Assembly: GCF_015999245.1 (NCBI RefSeq)
Contig: NZ_JAEAMR010000022.1
Location: 285,815 to 337,602 of the forward strand
Length of the DNA: 51,788 nucleotides
From: Streptomyces sp. AV19
GTDB taxonomy: Bacteria; Actinomycetota; Actinomycetes; Streptomycetales; Streptomycetaceae
Direction: 5' to 3'
A program made the position numbers and the translations under genes. The notes below the pieces were generated by a model, which was given only the letters and a program-made list of their open reading frames with translations, was not told the DNA's origin and made no database searches. Position 1 is the first letter of the stretch; each line of letters opens with the position of its first letter. Positions 17,644 through 26,399 of the stretch are shown here, in pieces.

Positions 17644-17672
17644 CCCTCTCCCCGCCGCCCGGCGGGAGAGGG
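17644..17672. terminator. Bidirectional stem-loop after aceB
   Basis: CCCTCTCC-C-CGCC pairs with GGCGGGAGAGGG around a four-base loop, with one bulged C. It stands between the convergent aceB and YfcC genes. Confidence 0.7.
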
Positions 17673-17722
17673 CGTGCGGCTGAGGCCGGCGCTCGGGGCG
17701 CGCGACGGCAGCCGGTTCCGGA

Positions 17723-19228
17723 TCACTTCGCAGTGACCGCGCCCAATGCCACGAAGCCGCAGATCAGCACCGCCAGCAGCACCAACAGCGGCCACACGAA
17801 GCGCAGATAGCGGTCGTAGCCGACCTTCGCCAGGGACACCCCGCCCACGACCACCGCCGTCGTCGGTACCCACAGGTTCATCCAGCCGCTCGCCGCGGCC
17901 CAGGCGGTGACGACCACCGAGCGCGGGGCGTCGGCGAAGTCGGCGAGGGGGGCCAGGATCGGCATGGCGAGGGTCGCGTGGCCGGAGGAGGAGGGGATGA
18001 GGAAGGCCAGGGGGAGGTTGACGACGAAGACCATGACGGCGAAGGCGGCCGCCGAGGTGCCGGCGACCGCGCTCTCGACCGTGTGGAGCACGGTGTCCGT
18101 GATCCGGGCGTTGTTCATGATGACGGTGACGCCCCGGGCGAGGACGATCGTCAGCGCCGGGGAGACGAAGTCCCCCGCGCCCTGGACGATCAGGGCGCTC
18201 AGCCGCTGCTCGCCCAACCGCGCGACCGTTCCGACCAGGATCGAGGCGACGAGGAACAGGGCCGCCAACTGTGGGAAGGACCAGCCGGGTTCCCAGGCGT
18301 AAGGGGTCGCGTCCGCCCGGCCCGTGAGGGCCTGCGCCCAGGGGATCACCGAGAAGACCATGAAGAGGAAGACCACGGCGACCAGGACGAGCACGGCCTT
18401 CTGGAGGCCGGTGAGCGACGGCGGCTCCTCGGCCGCCGCCGCCAACTCCCGGTCACCGGGCCGGAATCCGACGAGGGAGAGCTCGGGCCGGGCCCGCACC
18501 CGGTGCGCGTAGCGCAGGACGTAGCCGATGGTGACGGCGGTCAGCACGAGCCACATGGCGAACCGCAGCGCGATCCCGTCCCCGAGCGAGACGTCCGCCG
18601 CGGACGAGGCCACGCCCGTGGCGAAGGGGTTGACGGTGGAGGCCAGCACCCCCACCCCCGCGCCGAGGATGATCGCGCCGGTGGCGACCATCCGGTCGTA
18701 GCCGAGGGCCAGCATCAGCGGCACGAGCAGGCCGTAGAAGCCGAGCGTCTCCTCCGCGAACCCCTCGACCGTACCGAGCAGCGAGAAGACGGTCATGACC
18801 CCGGCGATGAGCAGCGCCCCGCAGGCGCGCAGCCGGTGGGCGAGGCGTTCGATGCCGCTGTCGAGGGCCCCGGTGGCGAAGACGACGGTGATGAACGCGC
18901 CGATGGCCAGGACGAAGAGGAAGACGCCGGCGCTGCCGTAGAGCGTGCCGGCCACGTCGGGGGCGACCTGCCCGGTCGCGGCGTCCCGCACCCCGTACAG
19001 CCCGTTGACCGGGGCGAGGAAGAGCTCGCCGAGGCGGTGCACGAAGTCGCCGGGGGCGGCGTCGCGGTGGTAGGTGCCCTGGATCGGGTCGCCGGCCGGG
19101 GTCCGCCGGTAGGTGCCGGCGGGGATGACGAAGGCGAGGGCCCAGACGGCGACCGTCACGACGGCCAGGACGGTGAGCGCGCTGGGGAAGACGAACTTCC
19201 GTCCTTCTTCCGCGCTCTGTCGCTCCAT
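17723..19228 (-). CDS. YfcC family transporter (C4-dicarboxylate/amino-acid carrier type)
   Basis: 501 aa with about 12 hydrophobic segments. YfcC-family landmarks: FVFPSALTVLAVVTVAVWALAFVIPAGTY near the N-terminus, GTVEGFAEETLGFYGLLVPLMLALGYDRM, GVGVLASTVNPFATGVASSAADV, and IPSSSGHATLAMPILAPLADFADA with ASGWMNLWVPTTAVVVGG near the C-terminus. Relatives import amino acids or dicarboxylates. It lies 51 bp downstream of the purine permease on the same strand, with GGAGAGGGG before its ATG, and may be the last gene of the urate operon. A substrate such as allantoate or another ureide would suit the context but is inference. Confidence 0.85.
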   Translation of the reverse strand: MERQSAEEGRKFVFPSALTVLAVVTVAVWALAFVIPAGTYRRTPAGDPIQGTYHRDAAPGDFVHRLGELFLAPVNGLYGVRDAATGQVAPDVAGTLYGSAGVFLFVLAIGAFITVVFATGALDSGIERLAHRLRACGALLIAGVMTVFSLLGTVEGFAEETLGFYGLLVPLMLALGYDRMVATGAIILGAGVGVLASTVNPFATGVASSAADVSLGDGIALRFAMWLVLTAVTIGYVLRYAHRVRARPELSLVGFRPGDRELAAAAEEPPSLTGLQKAVLVLVAVVFLFMVFSVIPWAQALTGRADATPYAWEPGWSFPQLAALFLVASILVGTVARLGEQRLSALIVQGAGDFVSPALTIVLARGVTVIMNNARITDTVLHTVESAVAGTSAAAFAVMVFVVNLPLAFLIPSSSGHATLAMPILAPLADFADAPRSVVVTAWAAASGWMNLWVPTTAVVVGGVSLAKVGYDRYLRFVWPLLVLLAVLICGFVALGAVTAK

Positions 19229-19279
19229 GACGGGGCCCCTCTCCGCACGACTGTTCGGCAGGAATACCCCGAATTATCG

Positions 19280-20671
19280 CTAAATCATCCGCTTCTCCTC
19301 GGCCGCCACGCGGGGCGGCGGCACCTCCCGGCGCCCCCGGCCGAGGTGGTGGAAGGCCAGGTTGAGCAGGACGGCGGTCAGGCATCCGGCGCTGACGCCC
19401 GAGTTCAGGACGGTGCGCAGGGTCTCGGGGACGGCCGGGCCGGCGTAGAAGGTCCGGGAGACCACGGGGATCAGGCCGATGCCCAGCGAGACGGCGGCGA
19501 TCAGCATGTTGTCGCCGCGGTCGAGACCGGCCTTGACGAGGACCCCGACGCCGCTCGCGGCCACCGTCCCGAACAGCACGAGCCCCGCCCCGCCGAGCAC
19601 CGGCTGCGGCACCAGCGCGACCAGCGACGCGAAGACCGGGCTCAGCCCGAGGACGGTGAACATCAGCCCGCAGGCCGCGACGGTGAAGCGGCTGCGCACG
19701 CCGGTGAGCGCGACCAGGCCGATGTTCTGCGCGAAGGCGCTGTTGGCGAAGCCGTTGAAGAGCGGGCTCAGCGCGCTGCCGAGGGTGTCGGCGCGCAGTC
19801 CGGCGGCGATGACCGGCGCGTCCGCCGGCCGGTCCACGATCTCGCCGAGCGCCAGCATGTCGGCGGTGCTCTCGGTCATGCAGACCAGCATGAGGATGCA
19901 CATGCTGACGACCGCGGCGAGCTGGAGCTGCGGCGTCCCGAAGTGGAAGGGCGCGGGGAAGCCGACGAGGGCCGCGTCCCGGGTGACGTCGGTGTGCACG
20001 GCCCCGGCCGGAATCGCCAGCAGGGTGCCGGCCACCAGGCCGAGCAGGATCGCGATCTGCCGCGCGAAGCCGCGCAGCAGCCGCCGGAGCAGCAGCACGA
20101 TCGCCAGGGTGGCCCCGGCCAGGCCGAGGTCCGTGCCGGAGGCGGGCCGTTCCGGGTGGCCGCCCTGGATCCAGCCGAAGGCGACGGGGAGCAGGCTGAG
20201 GCCGATGAGGGTGATGACCGTCCCGCTGACGACGGGCGGGAAGAAGCGCACGAGCCGTCCGAAGCAGGGGGCGAGGAGGAAGCCGAGCGCTCCGGCGACC
20301 ATGACCGCCCCGTAGACGACGGGCAGCGCGTCGCGCTTGTCGGCCTGCTGGCCGGCGACGGCGAGGACGGGCGCGACGCCCGCGAAGGAGACGCCGTTGA
20401 CGAACGGCAGCCGGGCGCCGACCTTCCAGAAGCCGATCGTCTGGAGGAGGGTGGCGATGCCCGCGGTGAAGAGGGCGGCGCCGACGAGGAAGGTGACCTG
20501 CGCCGGGGGGAGCCCGACGGCGGAGCCGATGACCAGCGGCGGGGCGACGACGCCCGCGTAGCTGGCGGCGACGTGCTGGAGCCCGGTCGCCAGGAGCCGT
20601 CCCGGGCGGGGCAGTTCGTCCACCGGGTGGACCGCTCCCGGCGGCTCGGTGGGCCTGGAGGCGATGGCCAC
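19280..20671 (-). CDS. NCS2 (nucleobase:cation symporter-2) xanthine/urate permease
   Basis: 463 aa from GTG 20671, AGGAGG upstream. Typical NCS2 features: LATGLQHVAASYAGVVAPPLVIGSAVGL, FVNGVSFAGVAPV, MTESTADMLALGEI (family-specific acidic motif in helix 8) and LFNGFANSAFAQNIGLVALTGVRSR (signature motif; NIGLV..TGVRSR suits xanthine/urate carriers over uracil carriers). About 12-14 membrane segments. It is downstream of 8-oxoguanine deaminase on the same strand and would import the purine substrate of this pathway. Confidence 0.93.
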   Translation of the reverse strand: MAIASRPTEPPGAVHPVDELPRPGRLLATGLQHVAASYAGVVAPPLVIGSAVGLPPAQVTFLVGAALFTAGIATLLQTIGFWKVGARLPFVNGVSFAGVAPVLAVAGQQADKRDALPVVYGAVMVAGALGFLLAPCFGRLVRFFPPVVSGTVITLIGLSLLPVAFGWIQGGHPERPASGTDLGLAGATLAIVLLLRRLLRGFARQIAILLGLVAGTLLAIPAGAVHTDVTRDAALVGFPAPFHFGTPQLQLAAVVSMCILMLVCMTESTADMLALGEIVDRPADAPVIAAGLRADTLGSALSPLFNGFANSAFAQNIGLVALTGVRSRFTVAACGLMFTVLGLSPVFASLVALVPQPVLGGAGLVLFGTVAASGVGVLVKAGLDRGDNMLIAAVSLGIGLIPVVSRTFYAGPAVPETLRTVLNSGVSAGCLTAVLLNLAFHHLGRGRREVPPPRVAAEEKRMI

Positions 20672-20791
20672 GAGGGGGGTTCCTCCTGTCGTGAGGACCG
20701 TGTGGGCCGTGCGGACGGCGGGTGCGGGGCCGGGGGCCGCGCCCCGTCCCCGCCGCGGCCGAGGGCCGTACCCCTCGGCCGGTCCTGTGCG

Positions 20792-22183
20792 TCAGTCCCC
20801 GGCGGCGATCCGGGCGAGGCGCCGGGCCTCGTCGCGGGCGCGGCGGGCGATGCCGTCCTCGTCGGCGGTGATGAGCCTGCCGTCCTCGACCACCGTCCGG
20901 CCGTCGACCAGGGAGAGGGTGACGGGCGCCGGCGGGCCGAGGACGAGGGCCGCCACCGGGTCGGCGACGGTGGAGTGGCCCAGCCCGTCGAGCCGCCACA
21001 GCACCAGGTCGGCGAGCTTGCCCGCCTCCAGCGAGCCGAGGTCGTCCGCCCGGCCGAGGACCCGGGCGCCGCCGTACGTCCCCAGCCGCAGCGCCTGACG
21101 GACCGTCAACGCCTCGGGCCCGCCCGACAGTCGGTGGACGAGGAGGGCGTTGCGCAGCTCGGTGTGGAGTTCGCCGGTCTCGTTGGAGGCGGTGCCGTCC
21201 ACGCCCAGGCCGACGGGGATACCGGCCGCGAGCAGGGCGGGGACGGGGGCGGTGCCGGCGGCGATGCGGGCGTTGGAGGAGGGGCAGTGGGCGACGCCGG
21301 TGCCGGTGCGGGCGAAGGCGGCGATGTCGGCGTCGCTCATGTGGATGCAGTGGGCCATCCACACGTCGTCGCCGAGCCAGCCGGTGGAGTCGAGATAGTC
21401 GGTCGGGCCCATGCCGAACCGCTCCTTGCAGAACCTCTCCTCCTCGACGGTCTCCGAGCCGTGGGTGTGCAGCCGGACGCCCTTGCGGCGCGCCAGCACG
21501 GCCGCCTCCCGCAGGAGTTCGGTGGAGACGGAGAACGGGGAGCAGGGCGCGACGCCCACGCGCAGCATCGAGTCGGGCGACGGGTCGTGGTGGGCGTCGA
21601 CCGCCGCCTCGGTGGCGGCGAGCGCCTCGTCGGTGGTCTCGACGGCGAAGTCCGGCGGCAGCCCGCCGGCGGAGGCGCCGAGGTCCATCGACCCCCGGGT
21701 GGGGTGGAAGCGGACGCCGAGTTCGCGGGCGGCGCGGATCTCGGCGCCGAGCAGGTCCCCGGCGCCGCGCGGGAAGACGTAGTGGTGGTCCATGGCCGTG
21801 GTGACCCCGCCGCGCGCCATCATGGCCAGGGAGGCGCGGGCGGCCTCGTACACCATCGGCTCGTCGATGCGCGCCCAGACGGGATAGAGGGCGGTGAGCC
21901 AGTCGAACAGCCCGGAGTTCTGGGCGAGTCCGCGGGTGAGCCACTGGTAGAAGTGGTGGTGGGTGTTGACCAGGCCGGGGGTGGCGAGGTGGCCGGTGCC
22001 GTCGACGCAGCGGACGACGCCCTCCCGCGGCTCCGGCTGCTCCGGCGCGGGGCCGGGTCCGACGGACTCGATCCTGTTGCCCGCGATGACGATGTGCCCC
22101 GAGGGGTGTTCGGTGTCGTGGGCGTCCACGGTGGCGATGGCGCAGTTCTCGATGACGGTGCGGGCCGGTGGGGTTGCGGTCAC
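20792..22183 (-). CDS. 8-oxoguanine deaminase
   Basis: 463 aa from GTG 22183 behind GAAGGGA. Amidohydrolase-superfamily deaminase: metal ligands in GLVNTHHHFYQ (about 71-80), HTHGSETVEEE (about 243-253), WMAHCIHM and GLGVDGTASNE. The family markers are the NTHHHFYQWLTRGL start and MDHHYVFP. It converts 8-oxoguanine to urate and ammonia, feeding oxidised guanine into uricase. Only 15 bp separate it from the uricase stop. Related guanine or hydroxyatrazine deaminases are alternatives, but the motif set and context fit 8-oxoguanine best. Confidence 0.88.
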   Translation of the reverse strand: MTATPPARTVIENCAIATVDAHDTEHPSGHIVIAGNRIESVGPGPAPEQPEPREGVVRCVDGTGHLATPGLVNTHHHFYQWLTRGLAQNSGLFDWLTALYPVWARIDEPMVYEAARASLAMMARGGVTTAMDHHYVFPRGAGDLLGAEIRAARELGVRFHPTRGSMDLGASAGGLPPDFAVETTDEALAATEAAVDAHHDPSPDSMLRVGVAPCSPFSVSTELLREAAVLARRKGVRLHTHGSETVEEERFCKERFGMGPTDYLDSTGWLGDDVWMAHCIHMSDADIAAFARTGTGVAHCPSSNARIAAGTAPVPALLAAGIPVGLGVDGTASNETGELHTELRNALLVHRLSGGPEALTVRQALRLGTYGGARVLGRADDLGSLEAGKLADLVLWRLDGLGHSTVADPVAALVLGPPAPVTLSLVDGRTVVEDGRLITADEDGIARRARDEARRLARIAAGD

Positions 22184-22198
22184 TGCGTTCCCTTCGGG

Positions 22199-23101
22199 TC
22201 ACGGACGGGCCGGGTGCACCGGGATGCGCTGCCGCGCCCCCTCGCGGAGCACGGTGGCCTCGATGAGGCCGTAGGGCCGGTCGGCCGCGTAGTAGACCTC
22301 GTTGTCGTTCTTGAGGCCGAAGGGCTCCAGGTCGACGAGGAAGTGGTGCTTGTTGGGGAGGGAGAGGCGTATCTCCTCGACCTCGGGGAGGTGTTCGACG
22401 ACGCGGGTGCCCATCGCGTAGAGCGTCTGCTGGAGCGAGTAGGAATACGTACCGGCGAAGGCGTGCAGCAGGTGGTCGCGGGCGCGGGCCCAGGAGGCGT
22501 CCCAGTCGGCGTCCGTACTGCCGTGCCGCCAGCGGGCGTTGACCTGGGTGGCGAGGACGCGGTCCCGTGTCTCGGGGAGCGTGGTGTAGCGGTCCTTGAC
22601 GTAGCCGTGGAACTCGGAGTCGGTGGAGTTGAGCACCACGAGGCCCTCCAGCCCGGAGACGACCTCCCACTCCTCGCCGTCGTACCGGACCTCGGCCGTA
22701 CGGGTCTCCCGCCCGGCGCGGACGAACGAGTGCCGGGCCCCGCCGGCGTCCGGCGCCTCGATGCGGTCCCAGGCGTACTCCTCGACGCGGATCAGCGCCG
22801 AGCCGATCGGCTCCTGGCTGCCGACGAAGTGGCGGGCGAGCCGGATCCCGAACTCCTCGGCGGAGGCGATGCCGTGCTCCTTGGCGAAGGCGAAGACGGT
22901 GTTCTTGGTGGCGTCCGTGGTGAGGACGTGGGTGTTGGCGCCCGTGAGGTGGACGTCGTCCATGTTGCCGGAGAGCGAGACGGAGACGTTGAGGTCCTTG
23001 AGGTGGTGGGTGGAGCCGTTCCGGGTGATCCGGACGACGCGGGTCTCGGCCTTGCCGTACTGGTTCTGGCCGAGCACCGCCCGGCGGGGTTCTGCGGTCA
23101 T
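22199..23101 (-). CDS. Urate oxidase (cofactor-independent uricase)
   Basis: 300 aa, the usual length for this tandem T-fold enzyme. Residues of the catalytic triad region are visible: NQYGKAETRVVRI (Lys about 17), VLTTDATKNTVFAFAKEH (Thr about 62-63), and the second T-fold LPNKHHFLVDLEPFGLKNDNEVYYAADRPYGLIEAT with the active-site His. It oxidises urate to 5-hydroxyisourate and hydrogen peroxide. The next two steps are encoded by the gene immediately upstream. ATG 23101 lies seven bases after that gene's stop. No SRL-type tail. Confidence 0.96.
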   Translation of the reverse strand: MTAEPRRAVLGQNQYGKAETRVVRITRNGSTHHLKDLNVSVSLSGNMDDVHLTGANTHVLTTDATKNTVFAFAKEHGIASAEEFGIRLARHFVGSQEPIGSALIRVEEYAWDRIEAPDAGGARHSFVRAGRETRTAEVRYDGEEWEVVSGLEGLVVLNSTDSEFHGYVKDRYTTLPETRDRVLATQVNARWRHGSTDADWDASWARARDHLLHAFAGTYSYSLQQTLYAMGTRVVEHLPEVEEIRLSLPNKHHFLVDLEPFGLKNDNEVYYAADRPYGLIEATVLREGARQRIPVHPARP

Positions 23102-23108
23102 TTCCCTG

Positions 23109-23954
23109 CTAGCTCCCTCGGTAGACGGAGTAGCCGAAGGGGCTGAGCAGCAGCGGCAGATGGTGGTGCTCGCCCGCCGTGACGGCGAGGACGGCCGTCA
23201 CCTCGGGGAAGAACGCTGCGCCTCCGGCCGGTTCACGGGTCAGGTAGGGCTCGGTGTCGAACTGCAGCCGCGCGTGGGTGGCGTCCGCCGGGAGCGGCGG
23301 CAGCCGGGCGCAGCGTCCGTCGGTGTCGGTGGCCGCCGTGCCGAGCTCTCTCCAGGGCCCGGCGCCGGTGCGGGCGGCGAGCGCGACGGCGATCCCGGCG
23401 GCGGGGCGGCCGGCGGCGGTGTCCAGGACGTGGGTGGAGACGGTGGCGGTGTCCGCCCCGACGAGGGCGGCCAGCCGCAGCCGGTTGATCCCGGCCAGCT
23501 CGGCGCGGACGATCTCCCGTTCCTCGTCGGGGGAGTTGGCGATGCGGCGGCGGACGGCGTCGCGCAGCTCGGCGGCGGTCAGTCCGCTCGCGCGGACGAG
23601 GAAGACGTGCCCGAACTTCTCCTGGTAGGCGAGGTTGAGCCCGAGCATCTCGGCCAGGAGGTCGGCGGGGGCGTCCGCCATGCCGCGCTGTTCGCGGGCC
23701 GAGCGGTCGTCCCCGTCGGCCGGCCGGCCGATCGGGGGGTGCGCGGACATCGCCTCCGCGAGGTCCTTCTCGTCCAGTGCCGCGACCGCCGCGTCGGAGG
23801 CGGCGAGCAGGGTCCGGGCGTCGGGGTAGGGGCGGCGCGCCAGCAGCGCGCCGGCCCAGGTGGTGCTCGCGCAGACCCCCAGCAGCGCGGTGCGGGCCGC
23901 GCCGTCGTCCGCCGCGTTGAACCGGGCCAGCCCCGGCGTCGAACTCGAAGTCAC
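23109..23954 (-). CDS. Fused OHCU decarboxylase / 5-hydroxyisourate hydrolase
   Basis: 281 aa from GTG 23954 after GGAGG. Residues 1-166 are OHCU decarboxylase: FNAADDGAARTALLGVCAS, the catalytic His72 in SAHPPIGRP, LNLAYQEKFGHVFLVRA and DEEREIVRAELAGINRLRL. Residues about 169-281 are HIU hydrolase (transthyretin-like): VSTHVLDTAAGRPAAGIAV (His175), TDTDGRC, HHHLPLLLSPFGYSVYRGS with the C-terminal YRGS. Other Streptomyces I know carry these as two adjacent genes. The linker is only about three residues (GAD). The same domain order occurs in plant allantoin synthase. The protein would turn 5-hydroxyisourate into S-allantoin. Confidence 0.93.
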   Translation of the reverse strand: MTSSSTPGLARFNAADDGAARTALLGVCASTTWAGALLARRPYPDARTLLAASDAAVAALDEKDLAEAMSAHPPIGRPADGDDRSAREQRGMADAPADLLAEMLGLNLAYQEKFGHVFLVRASGLTAAELRDAVRRRIANSPDEEREIVRAELAGINRLRLAALVGADTATVSTHVLDTAAGRPAAGIAVALAARTGAGPWRELGTAATDTDGRCARLPPLPADATHARLQFDTEPYLTREPAGGAAFFPEVTAVLAVTAGEHHHLPLLLSPFGYSVYRGS

Positions 23955-24029
23955 GGGAACCTCCGTGGCGCTCGCGGCCGCGCTCCGACGGCCGGGCTGC
24001 GGACAGCTAACGCTCTCACGGACGGGACG

Positions 24030-24044
24030 TCAACAGTTTGTTGA
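24030..24044. promoter_or_regulatory. Inverted repeat TCAAC-N5-GTTGA upstream of the urate operon
   Basis: TCAAC-AGTTT-GTTGA, 76 bp before the GTG of the OHCU/HIU gene. It shares the 15-bp core spacing and both arms with 13649-13665 upstream of allantoinase. The two sites probably bind one regulator. Confidence 0.7.
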
Positions 24045-24047
24045 AAA

Positions 24048-24096
24048 CCCTTTGCCGAAGGCAGAACTGCCGTTCGCGTTCGAGGTAGTTGTCAAC
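24048..24096. repeat. Left flanking repeat of the 5-kb island (remnant of the HTH gene 3' end)
   Basis: Aligns without gaps (offset 5042) to 29090-29138, the last codons and downstream bases of the HTH gene. About three quarters of the positions match. On the minus strand it would read VDNYLERERQF against VYNYLNRER-stop at the other copy. Both copies keep the small stem TGCC-N3-GGCA and the block GGCAGAACT. Confidence 0.6.
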
Positions 24097-24398
24097 CTTG
24101 CCACTACCCCGTGACCGCGTTCCCGGTCACGAGCCAGCTGACCCCGGCCGCCTTGACATCCCGGGCGCGCCGGGCGGCCCGAGGTGCGGGAGCGGATGGA
24201 CTCCGTTGAGTACGGGCTCGACGACGACCCGGTCCCCCGCGTCCGCCTGGCGGCGGAGGGCGGCCCGGGCAGGGCGCCCGCCGACTTCGAGGAGCTGAGC
24301 GTTGCCATCCGCCCCCGGGACCTGAGCCTCGGCTGTTGCAAGGTCCGCCCTACCATCGGATGCGAAGTCACCAAGCACCCGACCCTCTTGAGGTGGCC

Positions 24399-25610
24399 AT
24401 GGCCAGTTGGGCGGACCTGACCACAGGCAAGCGCATCAAGGCACTGCGCGGCTCAGACATGACGCAACAGGGCCTCGCCGAGGCGGCCGGCGTCTCCTTG
24501 GCCCTGGTACAGAAGGCCGAGCAGGACAAGGGCGATCTGTCTGTGGGTTCGTTGCTGAAGTTCGCTGCGGCGCTGCGGACCGACGTGTCCGTGATCCTCG
24601 GCCAGCAAGCGCCGAGGCAGGGCATGAACCGGGAGGACCGAACAGCACTACGGCGCCTCTCGGATGCTGTGCACGAGAGCGCACTCGGCGAATGGGAAGG
24701 AATCGAGGACCCGAGCAGCGTTCAGGAGCTTGCCCGAGCCCGCGATGCGGCGTGGGACGCCTACTGGATCAGCGACAACACTGCGGTCAGCACACTCGCT
24801 TCGAAGGTCCTTCTGGAGGGCCATGTACGGTTCGCGACTGCGACAGACGCCGAACGGGCAAAGCTAGGAGTGATCCTCGCGAGTACCTACCGAGTTGCCG
24901 CTTCCTGCGCCAACGGGTTCGGGCAACGTGATCTCGCCTTGGGTGCGCTGGTCTCGGCGAAGCGGTGGGCCACCATGGCCGATGACCCCGTGCTCCTCGC
25001 ACTGTTGGAATCCACCTTGTCGTGGGTGTACCTGCGAGGTGCCAAGCTGCCCCGGGCCGTGGCTGTTGCCGAGCGAGCCGCCCTAGCCGTGGAGCCCAGC
25101 TTCAGCCGTGCGACGCAACCGGAACTCGTCGCGTACGGACGATTGATGATCTCCGCTGCGGTAGCCGCTTCGCGCCGCGAGGATGAGGACTCAGCCAAGA
25201 ACTACCTGTCGCAGGCAACAGCAGCCGCAGCCCGCCTCGGCGGAGACGTGGACCTGTACGGCACAAGCTTCGGTCCTACGGCGGCGAAGGCCGAAGCCGT
25301 GGGTGTCCATGTCGCGCTGAGGAACTACGGGCACGCACTGAAGCTCGCCACCGAGCCAGGGATGCGGGAACTCCCCGGCAACATGTCCACGGTTGCGCGG
25401 AACCGGTACCGGCTGGACGTGGCCCTGGCTCAATGCGCGGCAGGGCTTTATGACCAGGCCGGCGACACACTCATCGAGGTTGGGCTCGAAGCCCCGGAGT
25501 GGGTGCGTCATCAAGCTCTCCCTGGGGTGATCGGGCGACGCCTCGCAAAGGTCTCGTCTGCAAAGGTTCGCAGTATCGGCGAACTCATCGGCGTGCCCTT
25601 GATCGCATAG
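24399..25610 (+). CDS. XRE family regulator with helical repeat domain
   Basis: 403 aa from ATG 24399, GAGG six bases upstream. The N-terminal helix-turn-helix (about 5-60) contains GKRIKALRGSDMTQQGLAEAAGVSLALVQKAEQDKGDLSVGSLLKFAAAL. Residues about 85-395 are alpha-helical with TPR-like pairs (RAKLGVILASTYRVAASCANGFGQRDLALGALVSAKRWA; YGHALKLATEPGM; ALAQCAAGLYDQAGDTLIEVG). This architecture is common in actinobacterial regulators that bind peptides or small signals. It is the first gene of the island and ends in its own stem-loop, so it is probably a separate transcript regulating the two downstream operons. Confidence 0.85.
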   Translation: MASWADLTTGKRIKALRGSDMTQQGLAEAAGVSLALVQKAEQDKGDLSVGSLLKFAAALRTDVSVILGQQAPRQGMNREDRTALRRLSDAVHESALGEWEGIEDPSSVQELARARDAAWDAYWISDNTAVSTLASKVLLEGHVRFATATDAERAKLGVILASTYRVAASCANGFGQRDLALGALVSAKRWATMADDPVLLALLESTLSWVYLRGAKLPRAVAVAERAALAVEPSFSRATQPELVAYGRLMISAAVAASRREDEDSAKNYLSQATAAAARLGGDVDLYGTSFGPTAAKAEAVGVHVALRNYGHALKLATEPGMRELPGNMSTVARNRYRLDVALAQCAAGLYDQAGDTLIEVGLEAPEWVRHQALPGVIGRRLAKVSSAKVRSIGELIGVPLIA

Positions 25611-25620
25611 CTCCTACAGA

Positions 25621-25660
25621 GCGTACGAGTCTGCTCACGCGATCTTCGGGACTCGTACGC
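25621..25660 (+). terminator. Stem-loop after the XRE gene
   Basis: GCGTACGAGT (25621-25630) and ACTCGTACGC (25651-25660) form a perfect 10-bp stem with a 20-base loop, 10 bp after the stop. There is no U-run, as usual in Streptomyces. Confidence 0.75.
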
Positions 25661-25703
25661 TGCATCGCTTCATCCTCGTTGCCCGCCCCTGCAAGATGCC
25701 CAC

Positions 25704-26399
25704 ATGGTCGGCAACCAGCGAGCCAAACCTCAACTCACCAAGAGTGCACGCCGTTCATCGGGGGATCACGCGCGTCGGCGCAACCTGGTGGACGCGGCCT
25801 CCGGCTTCACCTCGTCGGTCGAACAGTTCCGGTGCGTCATCTACGTCCGGGGGCTGACGGTGGCTGACGCACTGCTCGCACATCAGGAATGCGAAGACTG
25901 CGCTTACGCCCTCGGCTGGCACGTCGTGGCCGCGGTCGTCTGGGCCGAAGAACAGCCTTCAACGACAGAGGAAGCCGAGCTCGAACGCGCTCTCGGCTAC
26001 CTCTCGCGTCGTGAGGCGAAGGCCGTCCTGACCGTTCACCCCTCCATGCTGCCGCGCTGCAAGGCCGAGTGCCGCACCTTCATGGCCTCGATCGAGGCCA
26101 ACAACGGCTTCGTGCACTTCAGGCGGTCCGCGGAAGCCGAAGATGAATCCCGGATTCTGGACGAACTACATGGGAGTGCTCAGGGGCCTCTCGCAGGGAT
26201 GGTGAGCATGGTCCCCCGTGAGGGGAACTGGGCCGTGGATACCCGGGACAACCGGGTGGGCCAGGTGATGAAGAAGCGGTGGAGCAGCATTCGGCTCTGC
26301 GCGCCCAACAGCGGGGGCGAATGGGAGTGTCCCCCCGACAAGGTCCGGATCGCGACCAAGGCGGAACTCCAAGAGGCTGGGGCCTGGAGGGACGCATGA
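25704..26399 (+). CDS. Conserved-looking 231-aa protein of unknown function
   Basis: 231 aa. A basic N-terminus (KPQLTKSARRSSGDHARRRN) is followed by a Cys-containing core (FRCVIYVRGL, HQECEDCAYALGWHVVAAVVWAEE, LPRCKAECRTFMASIEANNGFVHFRR). The C-terminal 65 residues are beta-rich, SH3/KOW-like (NWAVDTRDNRVGQVMKKRWSSIRLCAPNSGGEWECPPDKVRIAT). No enzyme motif is recognised. There is no good ribosome site; CAAGAT six bases before the ATG could be a -10 giving a leaderless transcript. The stop overlaps the next start (ATGA). Confidence 0.75.
   Translation: MVGNQRAKPQLTKSARRSSGDHARRRNLVDAASGFTSSVEQFRCVIYVRGLTVADALLAHQECEDCAYALGWHVVAAVVWAEEQPSTTEEAELERALGYLSRREAKAVLTVHPSMLPRCKAECRTFMASIEANNGFVHFRRSAEAEDESRILDELHGSAQGPLAGMVSMVPREGNWAVDTRDNRVGQVMKKRWSSIRLCAPNSGGEWECPPDKVRIATKAELQEAGAWRDA

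Larger units (their letters stand above)
23955..24398. other. Non-coding gap: urate-operon operator and left junction of the island
   Basis: From left to right it holds the urate-operon leader, the TCAAC-N5-GTTGA operator, the left copy of the HTH-gene 3'-end repeat, and about 300 bp of GC-rich sequence before the XRE gene. Short open frames exist on both strands (for example 24196-24300 plus, with LDDDPVPRVRLAAEGGPG) but none has a convincing ribosome site or family. Confidence 0.5.

Noticed and set aside
17978..23146. A very long open frame on the plus strand
   Set aside because: It is antisense to YfcC, NCS2, 8-oxoguanine deaminase and uricase genes with strong family matches. Its product is low-complexity Asp/Gly/Arg. 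High G+C makes such frames by chance.
24127..24378. Short minus-strand ORF in the left island junction
   Set aside because: No ribosome site, no recognisable family, and it overlaps the repeat remnant and the XRE promoter region.
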